A stretch of DNA of 64,000 nt from Pempheris klunzingeri (lineage: Eukaryota > Chordata > Actinopteri > Acropomatiformes > Pempheridae). Positions 33,152 to 45,607 of this stretch are shown here, piece after piece. Location: positions 13,820,721 to 13,884,720 of the forward strand of contig NC_092027.1 in assembly GCF_042242105.1 (NCBI RefSeq), written 5' to 3'. The stretch's first letter is position 1. Every line of letters begins with the position of its first letter. The notes beneath the pieces are model-generated. The model did no database searches, had not been told where the DNA came from, and was given only the letters and a program-made list of their open reading frames with translations. The position numbers and the translations under genes were made by a program.

Positions 33152-33867
33152 AATAAAATGAGATTAATCTCAAACGGGAGAACAAAACTGGCTAGCGCGC
33201 TCACTAGCCTTAGCGTTCTCGCGCTCTCTCGCGAGATGCAGCGCGATTGTTGCAGTTCGGCATAAAAGTTTTCTATTTTTTAGTCTTTAACTGTGTTTCA
33301 TTTTCGCGTGTTTTTTTTAATTTAACTGTGTGGTTTTTTGATTCAGTAATAAATGCCCATAATATCACAAAGTATATTTTTATGCACAACGTAATACACG
33401 CCTTTGTTACAGACCAGGACTTTTATTTTGAAATATAACATTATAAGGAAGTAACTGCGCAAGACATGTAAACAGAAATAAAGTACAGCGACTGGTTAGT
33501 AGCAACACATGTGTTGTTAATGCTCTAATTCTGAACTGCCTGTTTGAACTGTGCTTAAAATACAGCCAAATCACGTGCCTTGGGTTTACATTAATTGTTC
33601 TTGTTGCAGTAGTTTCCGTTTGTCATATTTTTCCAATAGAAAGTCATAGTGTCCCGTCCAGCCCCTCGACTGACTGTCTACTCAGCGAGTTTGTTGTGTT
33701 TCTCTTCCGTCGCCTTCTATAATTATATATCTGCAGATGCTCTGACTCACACACCCACAGACCAGCCAGCCACTATGAACTACTCTGCGTGGCAGTGAAA
33801 GACCAGCACCCTAGTAAGTAACTCATTCATCTTCTCACTTCTCACTAGTTCCAGGCCCTGAGGACCT
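33152..33867. promoter_or_regulatory. divergent promoter between smarcc1 and aste1
   Basis: Only 716 bases separate the two start codons, which face away from each other. A perfect palindromic TCTCGCGAGA motif lies at 33,227-33,236, a known core element of housekeeping and bidirectional TATA-less promoters. The flanking sequence is locally CpG-rich. A short upstream reading frame (MNYSAWQ, stop) begins at 33,775 ahead of the aste1 start. Confidence 0.65.
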
Positions 33868-36800
33868 ATGGGTGTGCAGGGTCTGACCACCTATGTGGAG
33901 GGGAACAGACACTTCCTCCAAGACGTGAAGTTCAGGGACAGTCGCCTGGTCATTGATGGCTGCAGTCTGTACTTCCGCCTCTACTTTAACCACGGTTTGG
34001 ACCAGCAGCATGGAGGGGACTATGGTGCTTTCGCTTACCTGCTCACTCAGTTCCTCTCAGCATTGGCAGCCTGTAACATCCAGCCGTATGTGGTACTGGA
34101 TGGAGGTAAGGATGTTGCTGCTTTGTTTTTCAACTTCTTCCGATTTATGATGTTAATGTTTCCAAGTATGTATATTTGGTCCCAAGTTTTATTTATATAT
34201 ATGTATACACATAATTTAAGTACCACTGTGAGAGACAGACAGCAGAGACAGATCCAAACCAAGTACAAGCTCGGTGACCACAAGCTGAACATCGAAAAAA
34301 GGAAGGACACAAAAAAAAATCACTTCCTCCTGAAATGGAAATAAGAAGAACCATTAAACAAATTCACCTCTGTAATCTCAGATTTCATAGAGCTCTATGA
34401 GCATAATGTTACATGGCCTACTCCTTGGAGAAGGAGACAGGACAGATCTTGCTGTCTAATATGTATCAACATGCCATAACCTAAGGGACAGTGTATGAGC
34501 GCACACATACACACATGCAGACACACACACATAATGTGATTAGAGGATATAGATAGAGGATATGTTATAGATAGTCTATATATAGTGTAATTAACCAATC
34601 AATTTTAAATGTCATAATAATGATCACAATATTGTATATTGTTCAAAGTATATCTCGCCCATTTAAAAATTGTCAATGTTCCTATAAAAAAAACACACAT
34701 AAACTGTAACGAGGGATGTTAATAATTAATCGTACAAGAATTCTGAATGAACTGATACTGTCAGTTAAAAAATATTAGTATTACTGATGGAGTTTTTGTG
34801 CAAAGTATGCAAACAATAGTGCTAACCTACAATACTGCAATACTTTTGCAGTCTGAGTCCCTCACTTATTCAAACGTCACTGTTCAGGAGAGTGGAGGTG
34901 GATCTGTTGGCCTCACAGTGGAGAGGGGGCATAGATCCACATTATGCCCTCTACCTCATGTATTTATTTCAGCTCATGTGTTAATTATCACTGTAGTTTC
35001 GCTCAACCTTTTAACCGTTTATCAGTCAGAATTCTTAGTGTTGGTTAAACTGTTAGTTGTTTACATCAGTAACTTTATCACCCATAAACATTTAATTCTC
35101 CTTTTTTTCTGTGGTTATAGGGATTGACCCCAGTGATAAGAAGTTTCCAACTCTGCGTCAGCGTCTGCAGGCCAAGATAAGGGAAGCGGACAGTCTCTCT
35201 CATGGCCGCAACGGCTCTGTTCTCCCTGTCCTCACAAGAGATGTCTTCATTCAGGTCCTCATCCAAAGAGGAGTCCCACTGGTCCAGTGCCCAGCTGAGG
35301 CTGACTGGGAAATTGCATGTTTGGCCCACCAGTGGAACTGCCCAGTTCTGACCAATGACAGTGATTTTTACATCTTTGACCTGCCAGGTGTGGGTAGCGG
35401 CAGGATTTTTCCAACTATACTTTAACAAGGACTTCAGACTTATCTTGTTTGATTTTGCTATTGTTTTTACATATTTTTATGTGTTATGTTTTCTATCTCA
35501 GGTGGTTACCTGCCACTGCGTTTTTTTCAGTGGACCAACCTCAACGGTAAAGCCTCTCACCGCTACATCCCGGCTCGCTGCTACACCACTAGCAGGTTGT
35601 GCCACTGGTTTAGGAACATGAACAGAGAGTTGCTACCCTTATGTGCCGTCCTGACCGGCAATGACTATGGCGCTCCAAAAGATGCTGAAACACTGCTAGC
35701 TCTGTTAGATGTGAGCAGATCAGGTGGTGGCAAGGGTAAAGGTAGAACACCCGCTTCCCGCATTGAGGGCCTTCTCCTGTGGCTGTCCTCTTTTCCAAGT
35801 CCGTTGGAGGCCCTGGAGGAAGTGAGCAGGTTAATGGGGGAGGAAGGCAGAGATGGAGGCGGCAGGGGCAAGAGAGGACAGAAGGATGGGCTCAGTTCAC
35901 AGCTGTGGGCGGGTATGCAGGAGTACCACATCACCCCTCAGAGCTCTCTGGCTCGCTGGTTCTCTGGATGTAAGGCAGCTCCTGGAGGGTGGACCTCTGG
36001 GTTCACACAGCTGCCAGAGTGCCTGTCGCTGGCTGCAGCGCAGGGACTGTTGGCTCCCTTGGTGGTAGATGCTCTGGTGATGCGCAGGGTCCTGCTCATC
36101 CCACAGGTGGAGAACAGCAAGCTAGCCAGCAGCCACTGTAGTGCCAGAGCCATACGTCAGGCTGTATATGGGATATTGCTTCAAGCACAGGATAAAAGGG
36201 TACAAGAAAACATCAGCCAGGGTGGGAGAGGGAGGCGGGGAAGGGGGCGGGGAGGTGGTCAGGATGGTGGAGGCAGGGGTCAGGGGATCAATTTACCCAC
36301 ACATCAGAGCATAAATGTAGGATTTACCGTCGAACAAGCAGCAGGTGCAGCTAGAGTACAAGCTCAGGGTGCCAGTGACCCAGTGAGTGTGGAGGAGTAC
36401 GACCGTCTGGATCTGAACTTGAAGAAGAACCAAGTAGAGGCAAATCCACCCAGAACCCCTCTACGTCTAGATATGCTCAGCCAGGTAAACACGACAGCAA
36501 ATGTGATTTATGTTTTTACTCCAATAGCAACAATTATATTATTTGGAATTATTTATAGTTTTTAAAGAGGATTTGTTCATGTGATTTGGATACATTTCCC
36601 AATGTTGTCTTTTAATTTCATTCAGGCTCCTGCAGCAGTACGTCTGGGTGTCCTGTTAGAAGTCTTGGGGGTGAAGGAGTCTGACCTGGCTCCTATTCCT
36701 CTCCACCTGAGGCTGGCTGTAGCAGTGACAGGCTTCTGGCTGCGAGAGGCCACACCAACACCCTCACAGCACCAGCTCCAGGCTTTGGTGCTGGGCATGG

Positions 36801-37832
36801 TTTACGGAGAGCTGTCCTGGAACAACCAGCCTGGAGCTACCCACCACCAACACGTCGGTTAGTCCTGTCAGATCTTTTGTATTGTTCTACAAAGTTACAA
36901 ACACTAACATGGGTCTCGATAACAAGGCAAACAGTCATCTATCCTCAATGATCTGCTGTGTATCACCCTAGTGCCCCATCTTAACTGGGCTGCAGAGCAC
37001 AATGTGTGGGCCGGGCTGGATCGACAGCGTGCGAGGCCAGGGGAGAGACGTGGCTTGGATGTCGGAGTGGCTCACAGTTTCAGCCAATGGCAAGCCTGCC
37101 TCTGGAGTGCTCTGTGTCTCAATGGGCTATTGCTGCTGCCACTGCCTGAACACCACCTATCATGGTAAGGCACAGGGACATGAAAGAGGGGAGGTAATGC
37201 ACACATTTGATCGTCAGTTTAGTAGTAGTGAAAAATGCACATCACACTTTGTCACAGACACCATCTAACAGTTCATTAGAATGTTCAGACATTCACTTTA
37301 CCATCATATAAAACAGAGAATAAAAAATATCCACATTTTAGAGTCTGAAGCCAGCAAATGTTTTCACTTAATAATTGTCTTAAACATCATTTCTATGACA
37401 GTTAGTTAGTTTTATTTAATAATTTCTAAATACATCTGCAGATATTTCCATGGGTTAGTGAAAGAATATGTGTGTTTCAGGTTGTACAGCGGTACGTTGG
37501 TGCACGGCCTCCTCAGGTATCTGAAAGGGGGCCGAGCTGCTGAATCGCTCTTAGCAGGGGGCTCCTTGTCTGGACAGCTCTACTCCTCCCTGCTGGCCGC
37601 CGTGAGACAGTGCAGCTCCAAAACCCATCCCTCCTCTTCAGCAGCAGGGAGGATGAAGAGAGGCAGAGGCCGGGGAAGAGGAGGAGGGAGAGGAGGAAGA
37701 GGTGGTGGTGGTGGTGGGAGAGGGAGAGGGAGAGGGAGAGGAGCAAGAGGAGGGGAAAGATTGACTGAGGAGATAAACAACAGGTTTACTCTCCTGATGA
37801 GTGAGGAAGAGTTTGATGATGATGACGATTGA
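33868..37832 (+). CDS. aste1: asteroid homolog 1 (XPG-like nuclease family)
   Basis: Six coding exons: 33868-34105, 35121-35387, 35502-36484, 36626-36857, 36972-37164, 37481-37832; 2265 nt, 754 aa. The N-terminus MGVQGLTTYVEGN with LVIDGCSLYFR and YVVLDGG is the XPG N-terminal nuclease module. VPLVQCPAEADWEIA and CPVLTNDSDFYIFDL are the XPG-I acidic motifs, and PLCAVLTGNDYGAP follows as in human ASTE1. The C-terminal SGTLVHGLLRYL and RFTLLMSEEEFDDDDD also match the family. Members are presumed structure-specific single-strand DNA endonucleases; human ASTE1 has been linked to DNA end processing. Two Arg/Gly-rich insertions (end of exon 3 and in exon 6) make it longer than the human protein (about 679 aa). 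It is divergent from smarcc1 and convergent with klhl7. Confidence 0.93.
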
Positions 37833-37911
37833 TGAGGAGGCAGAGAAAGACGAGCTGATCGATAAAAAGCACTTCCTAGGGGCCAAATGTGGGAGGACAT
37901 TCCAGTGTTTT

Positions 37912-37917
37912 ATTAAA
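37912..37917 (+). terminator. aste1: candidate aste1 poly(A) signal (ATTAAA)
   Basis: ATTAAA lies 80 bases after the aste1 stop. A canonical AATAAA at 38,398-38,403 is an alternative further downstream, which would make the transcript overlap the 3' end of klhl7. Confidence 0.4.
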
Positions 37918-38138
37918 CACACTCAGGGAATGCTACAAACTATAACTCTTAATGTTTTCCACTGAGCTTTTACCTTTTATAATTGTATTGCACTTATTTC
38001 ATCTTCCTCAGACATATTTACCGCCCATCAAATCAAGTGATGCCAATACATCAACCATCACTTTTCTCATACCACATGCTTGCCATAATGTTGCAGATCT
38101 ATAAGAGACTTGGTTCAAGTCACTGTAATTAATGCGGT

Positions 38139-38144
38139 TTTATT
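38139..38144 (-). terminator. klhl7: candidate klhl7 poly(A) signal
   Basis: Reads AATAAA on the minus strand, about 760 bases after the klhl7 stop at 38,906-38,908. The intervening 38,145-38,905 holds no gene and would be 3' untranslated sequence. Confidence 0.35.
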
Positions 38145-38905
38145 CTGTATCATCAACACAATATTTAAACACTGAATGTAGCAATGTCTTATTTTATGCC
38201 ATTGACCAGAAAGTTGTATGGCAGCTAATGTCATCTTAATGAGCAACTTATGAAATCTTGTCATCTTAATATTTGCCTTATTGAATATGGTGCTCGAGTT
38301 TACTCTTCTTTCTACATCAAAAAATAGAAATCAAACTCGGACACATTTTTCATTATTGCATTCAGCTTGTTTTTACTTGTAACCACATATGGCTAAGAAT
38401 AAAATGTTTACTAATTCTCTGTAAAGTCATCTTTAAGTTACAGCACGTCACCAAAGCACTCTAAATAAACACAAACACACACACACATGTTACAAAGACC
38501 TCTAAAATAAGGGCAAAGACATTAAAAAATAAAAGTTCTCAGCCACTTTTCTTTTTTTTTTGAGTTTTTGATTTTTTTTCAAAACCAGTCTGAGAATCCA
38601 ATCTAACAACCCCCTCTCGTTAAAAAAAGTCTTGGCTTAAACATGAATTTGTGGATAGTGTCCCACTGGCACTTTAACGTTAGGATCTACAATCCTGGCA
38701 CAGCTAAAAGTTAAAGCGAAATTTGACTGCTAGACATAAAAGAACATAAACAGTCTGCTGCCAAAATACACAGGTGAATATTGACATTAATATGAGCTGT
38801 CGGGCACTGGTGAGTCAGGCCTGCCCTACTGTAAATCAGCTCCATAGTCGGTCACAACTGTCACCAGACTCCACAAATTAAAATACACCCAATTTTCATC
38901 TTGTC

Positions 38906-41900
38906 CTATGAGGATGACGAGGTTGGTGCAGATGAAGAGGAAGTGGATGCAGCGTGCGAATGAGAGTCTATGAGGTCCATGTCTTCATCTTCGTTTACCC
39001 CACACGTGTCAACCACGCAGATCAGGCAGCTGGTGACGGGAAACGCTCGCACCTTGTTGCAAGTCACCCACCTGACAGCACAGAGGAAAACTGATTTAGA
39101 GACGGCATCGAACAGGAAAATGTTTGGTTATGGTGGGGTTAGTAGATTCGGGGTTTAAACAAGCTATAAAAAAAAAAAAAAATCTACATTTTTTGTATTG
39201 ACCAAAGAAACAAACAAACAGATTTCAGGCAATGGTTAGATCCACACACAGTCTTCATACGCTGCCTTCATATCTGTGACAACATCAGCAATGTCCATTT
39301 ATTCATTTGTTTTATTTTAGTGATATTTAATGAAGAGACCAACCTGTCAGTATCAGTGTGGTACTCCAGGACATGTCCGAGCCGTCCCACACCTTGGAAC
39401 CCTGCCAGCACATAGATAACCTCACCGACCGCCGCACACTTCACTGTTACGCCTCGCCACGGCATCGGTGAAGCAGCACGCCACTCATTACTTGCAATGT
39501 CGTAGTACTCCACTGAGTCCAGTCCGCCTTGAAAAAAACCAAAACCAAACTGTATTTGGTGTACTGCTACTGTATTCTTTTGTATTAATGTAATACAATG
39601 AGTCATCATCACTGTACTGGTTATAGTAAGATCAGTTTTTTTGTACCCAGTGCCCCTTGCCCTCCAACAGCATAGATCCTGTTATTGACCACTGCCAGCC
39701 CATGGTTCTTCCTGGCTTCTTTCATCCCACACAACTCCCTCCACCTGAGGACAGAAAGATGGAAACAGAGAGAGACACGGGATCAAGGAGGGAATCTGCT
39801 ACAGCAGTAAAATTATGTGACAGAAATTTATAGCAGTGCATCACAGCATTACACGATTTAACACTTATGCGTGTATGTGCATATGATCACGGTCAGGTAA
39901 ACACGCTTGACCTTTATGTTGCCGAAACTCTCTCTGCTCCTTTGTAGAGAAATATCCATGACCTCTTGGTCAAAGCCTTTCACAACCCATTGGATGAAAT
40001 GAAAATACTTCTCGTCAAAGAAAACATTAATCTAATATCCCAAAATGTTTTGGTCATAGACAATTTTAATCGAGTAACACTGATGTGGATATACAGACTA
40101 ATAATCAATAAAGAAATTTTCTCACATTATCTTTGCATTTGCTACTGTTGCAAGCCAGTACGTGCTAATAAGGCAACAATCTCTCTCACAGCACTCTTTG
40201 GGTTGTGCGGTTCTCAGCTGTATGTTTCTGTAACTCACTGTTGTGTGTTGGGGTCGTAAACCTCACAGTTGTTGAGGATCCTGCCAGACACATTATTGCC
40301 CACCGTTCCTCCGCAGACGTAGATCAGCCCGTTGGCTTCCACTGAGCCATGGCTGCAGCGGGCCATCAGCATGCTGGTTTTCACCTGCCACGACTCTGTT
40401 CTTGTGTCGTAGCATTCGAAAAGGTCAAGGGCAGAGCTGCCTGCAGACACAAACACAGAGTACAGAATACCATGACTAAATGCTTTCAGAAGTGGGATGT
40501 CTTTCCCCATGATCATCGGCGTAATTTTACCTTCTTTCCTAAACCAAAAAGACATGTAAATCTTAACCATCTTGTACAAGCACTCCAAAAATCACTGACT
40601 CCCCCAAATCCGCCAGTTCCACCACCCTGTACTCACCCACTTCTGACCCCCCGGATGTGTAGATCTTGCCCTGGGCGGCGCAGGCAGCCAGGCTGTCGCG
40701 AGGCGTGGGCGGACCCAGCTTGGAGTACCAGCTGTCCTTCAGGACGTTGTAGCAGTCCATGCGCTTGATGGGGAAGAGCTGTGAGCCACCCAGGATGTAG
40801 ACCACATTGTCCCAGAAGACAGCGGTGGCGTCCCGTCGCTTCTCAAAGGGGCAGCGGATGTCTGTCCAACTGGAATCCTGCATGGAAAGCCAGACTGACA
40901 CGTAAACGCTGGAAAATATTTCAATGGACCTAATTATACAAAACAATGGGTATAATGTTTGTTTCTGCAACAGCTGAACCAATTAATTTGAATTCTAGTG
41001 TCAGAAACACTGTAGAGCCCAAGAGGTCAAATAATGTTTCCAACTGAAACCAATAATTGGAGTTCTGAAGTTTCACACTTAAATATTGAACAAGATTATA
41101 TATGTATACAACATCAATTCTCTTCACTGCTCCTGTTGGTAAAATGTGTTACATATTGGTACCTTGGGGTTGAAGTAGCGGCAGGACTGAGGCTGGGAGC
41201 CTCCAAACAGAGCGATGCGGTAGTCGTGCTTCTTGCGTCGCGGTCGGCTGCTCTCACCCAGATCCTCCCGATCCTCCAGGGACAGCAGGTGGTAGCGCAT
41301 CCCACCTGCCACAAAGGCACAGGTTGCCCTATTTTTGCTTTGTGTGTGCTGGAGCTCAACCCAGCAGACCTTGGCACTAAAGCAGTTCAAACATGAACTT
41401 GCTCTCATGAGTCTACATCTGTGTGCATGTGTTTCTCCCACCCCTCCTACTCACTGATGACCATCTTGAGGCACTGTGGGTTGTCCTGGATGAGGGGCTC
41501 AGCCTGCACCGTCTTCGACAGGAAGGTTTTAGAGACCAGAGGAAAGCGAACGCATCCCAACACCTCCACCATGTACTGTTGTCTGTTACACACGTCGTAC
41601 TTCAGCCAGCGCACTGCCGCATCATAAATCTAAACACATGCAAAAACAAAACATATGCAGAAACCGAAGCGGCTCTGTTACTACCACCACTGTTGCTGGC
41701 TCGGAGGAGGAACAAAAATGACCCGCAATTCTGTCTAAGTCGGGGAGGAATAACGGCGCAAAATTCCCACCTTGAAAGGGCTGTATAAAAGAGGCTTTAG
41801 TTTCTATGATCATCTGACAAAATATCACACAAAAGAGATGAAAAATATGGTCAAAGACTGTGTGCATGTGTACCTGGGCCTCAGCACGGACAGTGAGTTT

Positions 41901-43398
41901 GTCCTGGTGCAGCAGATGTGTGAGCTGTGTGACGTCCAGTTGCAGGAACTCATCTAATTTATAAACTTCTGTGAAGTGGAGCTGGAAGAAGTCCTCTGCT
42001 GCTGCCTTCAGCTCAGGACAGTCCATACAGTCTGACAGAGCAGAAATACCTGCAGGAAAGGACAAGGATCAGTCAGTCAAAATAGCTGCATGATCAAGAG
42101 GCCTGGCCGAAACACATGAGGGGGAAAATAACTTTAATATCTAAATACACCAAAGTAATTCATTAGGATTAAAGCTCAATTAAGGGCTCAGCAAATTGTG
42201 TGGTAACAACAAGTGAGAAAAACCTTGATTGTATTTCTGTTCTTACCGAGGCAGTTAGTGGCATCAATTTGTCCTTTGAGGAATTCCACACACATTCTCT
42301 TCACAGGCTCAATCTGGTACTGGTTGGCTGCATCCAGCAACGACTGGACATTACTGCTGTTCACCGAGATCCTGGCGCACACACACACACATACATACAT
42401 ACACACTTTACTGTTCAAGAGGTTTTTCAGACAGAAATCAGATCAAAATAACACAAGGGTGGTCTAATCTTCTGTAAAGTTTAGCAGCTTTTCTACGCAA
42501 TTATGATTCACTTCAGAAGGCCGAGTTGCTCTGTATGACTCTAAATGACCACTTCCATATGTCACGATTTATACACTATTTGTGCACAAGACTCTTACCG
42601 AGCTGTGTAGATAAATTCGATCAACAGCTCAATGATTTCAGGCTCCGCGCTCCTCAGCTCCACCTCATGTGACATCGACTCCATCATTCTGGCTGGAGGC
42701 GAGGAAAAAGAGATAAAACATACCGCAACACGTGGCAGCATGAAATGTTTTTCCTGTTGTGCTTGGCAACATTTTGAGGAGCACTGCATAGTTTGTAATG
42801 TCTAATGGTTTACAAAATTAATAATCTCTTACACATTTTGCTTTGTATTACGTTATAGATGCCCTTTGCTTCTTATTCAATGTTCAATACTAAAACAGTA
42901 CTTTACCACGAAAGGAGCTTTTTTATAGTCATTTTGCAACACATCTTTGCATCTGTGACCGAAATCTAATGTTCTATTAGAAATCACACTGCCCATATTG
43001 CAGCAGAAGTGATTTTCTCGCTATTGTAGTCCACCTAGGCTCAATGCACATGATTATTGCGTTTTTATGTCCAGACTTACTAGTGAACATGAGGCTGAAG
43101 AAGTGGCTGGCAGCAGCCAACACTACTCTGTGGGCAGGGAAGTGTTTCCCCTGAACCACCAGGGTCACATCACAGAGCGTGCCCTGAAGGAAACACACAG
43201 AGAGTATCAGGACACAGGGACACAGGGACACACACACTCCTTTTGAGTCGTGTTTTCTCTCACACACACCTGTTTCCTCAGGTTGTTCATGACTCCCATG
43301 ATGCTCGACAGCTGCCTGTACTCCTCTTTGGTGGCACACTTCCTCTCGCTCTTCTTTTTAGAGCCTGGCGCCTTTTCCGGAGAGGCCACCCCCGTCAT
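38906..43398 (-). CDS. klhl7: Kelch-like protein 7 (CUL3 substrate adaptor)
   Basis: Twelve coding exons: 43270-43398, 43081-43183, 42599-42692, 42247-42371, 41874-42049, 41455-41629, 41163-41305, 40637-40877, 40239-40440, 39647-39744, 39344-39527, 38906-39071; 1836 nt, 611 aa. BTB domain at about 44-150 (GTLCDVTLVVQGKHFPAHRV), BACK domain at about 155-260 (CPELKAAAEDFFQLHF), then Kelch repeats at about 285-575 (DYRIALFGGSQPQSCRYF; VVYILGGSQLFPIKRMDCYN; LIYVCGGTVGNNVSG; IYAVGGQGALGGLDSVEYYD; VIYVLAGFQGVGRLGHVLEY). The start MTGVASPEKAPGSKKKSERK and the conserved exon pattern match human KLHL7 (586 aa), a BTB-Kelch adaptor of the CUL3 ubiquitin ligase. The extra length is mostly an acidic/Ser-rich tail after VVDTCG. 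It is head to head with the next gene. Confidence 0.97.
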
Positions 43399-44157
43399 GT
43401 TAGCCCGGTTGACGTTAATTTGCTCGGGTAAATCAAACTACAACAACAACAACACTCAGCACCGCTGTGGCCGCAGTGCGCAGCTGCAGCCTCTTTGTTG
43501 TAGCTCGGCAACTGACAGCTTTGCTTGCTAGCAGCCAGCAGCTTGTTGTGATTTTATGAATTAAAAAAGCCACCAGCTTGATGGCATCTTCGCCCTGAAA
43601 ACGGGTACAGAGAAACTAACGAAGATAAACTTGCTGTCAGGAGCGGAAATGGTAATAAAACGAGTTAACGTTGTGTGTTTTGTAAGCTTCAACTCTCGCG
43701 TTTTCTCTTCTTCTACGGTTTCAATTCTGGTTGAACATGCTAGCTTCCGCCCTCTGCTGGCCGACGGGACAAAGTACACATTAATCTGCAGGAATGCGGA
43801 AATAATTTACAATTTAACACCGTTTGTAGATAATGGGAATACTTTAAAACACTTTACGAGTTTGTATTCCTTTGAAAAGCATACTTCAGAATTTTTTTTA
43901 AATAGGGTAAATAGATAGACAATGAATTTATACAACTAATGGCAACAGAAGAGTTTTGTTTTATCTTGCTGCAGCTCACCTGTACGGTGCACCTGCCTGT
44001 CACGTTCATATCTAAGCAGTAATCCAGAAAAACATAACCAGGAAGAAATGTTTGTCAGGAGTCCCATGACGTTGACGTAATGTGGTATGCGGACTACAGA
44101 TGCATTGTCAGAAATAATTGACCTGAAAACAAATTGAGAGCCACCCGAGCTCAGAAA
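43399..44157. promoter_or_regulatory. divergent promoter between klhl7 and the 251-aa gene
   Basis: 759 bases between two outward-facing start codons. No TATA box seen. A CAACAACAACAAC run lies at about 43,439-43,451. The regulatory role is inferred from gene orientation only. Confidence 0.45.
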
Positions 44158-45607
44158 ATGCTCCGTTTTCTGAGCTGTTGCTGCTTCTCAAGGGAAAACT
44201 CCGACAGCGAGGTACGTGTGGACACTATTTTAGTGCTTTAAATTCACGTTTATGTGATTATAAAGTGGCTTCATTGGAGTTCAGACGAGAAATTTGATCA
44301 CCGCGTTGCTTCATCCAGTCAATCCAGTCAGATCACCGGATTAACCCATTAGTAGTCTAATTGAGCCTAACCACATACAGTTTAACAGTTTGGAGCATAC
44401 TATGCAGTTGTCACAGAAAAAAAACCAAACCAAATCATTATGATCCATGGCTTTCTCACAGATACACAGTGCAGTGACACAACAGAACCTTGAATATAAT
44501 AACATCTACATGATGGCACTATAAACTACATGAGACACTTGTAATTGACAAAGTCATTACATGCATGCAGGTAAACACAAGGATTCTTTATGTGCTTCAT
44601 GTTTCTTTCTGAAAAGTGCCAGAAAAAAAAAAAAAAAGATTCTATGTAAAGAAAACATCTCTGCTATTTCAGAGGCAGCCTCTCCTGCACCCTAGACCAA
44701 CAGACCTGAATGCACCTTCATCAGCCAGGCAGACCCGGCCAGCACACAGCGGTAAATAGCCTCTCTAAATGTTCATGCGTCCATGTGTCAAAGCTATACA
44801 CTTCCAACATATAAAATTAAAGGTGAACTTGCCTTTGTGTGTCTGTGCCTGTTTTTTTTTTCCCTCAGATGGACAGACCGTGAAGCGGATTGGTAGGCTG
44901 GTGATGAGGCGAGTGTGTGTACCAGAGTTGGACCAGAGGTTTTCTGACGTGGCCGAGACCTTCAACGAACAGCAGGAGCGCTATGAGGCCATGGTGCGAC
45001 ATATCAGAAACCTGCGACAAAGCTATGGTTGTAACCACAATGACACCCTGGCTTTGTCCGAATGTCTGGGGAACATCAGAGAGGAGCATGGTGAGACACA
45101 CTCAGAGCTGCCTGCTAGTACAAGGAATGTGATGGCAGGTTTCTTTGCTTTCATTTTCTGTTTCCTTTGTTTCTCTGATTCAACCTCCATGTCTCCCCAC
45201 TTGCAGAGGCCGAGTACAGGGTCTCCCTCAAGATTAAGGGCTATGACTTCTCCCTCTGTATGGTTCCTGTGGGGTCAAGAGGTGAAAGTGAGGAGGAGGA
45301 ATCACTGCCTCCACATCTGCAATTAGCTGAGAATGAACTGAAAGGCACTTCTGAGACAGCCAAAGCCACCATCTCAAAGGGCACCACGCTTCAAGAGCTG
45401 ATTGGCTGGTTGCTCCGCAGCAAGGATCAAATGGCTAAGCAGGTGAAGGGGGCCGCAACAACTTACCAGGAGCGAGGAAGACTCAGCGAGAACCTGGAGG
45501 AGAACATGAAGGAAGTGAGGAGGGCGAAGGAGTTGTCGCTGGGATACAGACAACAGGCTGGGGAAGTCCTCACTGAGGCTGCAGAGATAGCAGGGGCTTT
45601 TCTGTAG
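44158..45607 (+). CDS. unrecognised 251-aa protein with N-terminal cysteine cluster and helical C-terminus
   Basis: Four coding exons with canonical sites: 44158-44211, 44673-44751, 44869-45090, 45207-45607; 756 nt. The function is not recognised. The N-terminus MLRFLSCCCFSRENSDSE has three adjacent Cys next to hydrophobic and basic residues, a pattern typical of S-palmitoylated membrane-anchored proteins; there is no Gly2 for myristoylation and no signal peptide or membrane helix. A basic Pro-containing linker follows (exon 2), then a largely helical body (LDQRFSDVAETFNEQQERYE), a short strand-like segment YRVSLKIKGYDFSLCMVPVG, and a long charged helical C-terminal part (ENLEENMKEVRRAKELSLGY). 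All exon phases agree, which supports a real gene. Exon 1 holds only 18 codons. Divergent from klhl7; fam126a follows on the same strand. Confidence 0.82.

Noticed and set aside
33811-33850. GTAAGTAA donor at about 33,815 and TCTCACTAG acceptor at about 33,849 in the aste1 leader
   Set aside because: They would define an intron of about 35 bases, too short. The start codon choice is unaffected.
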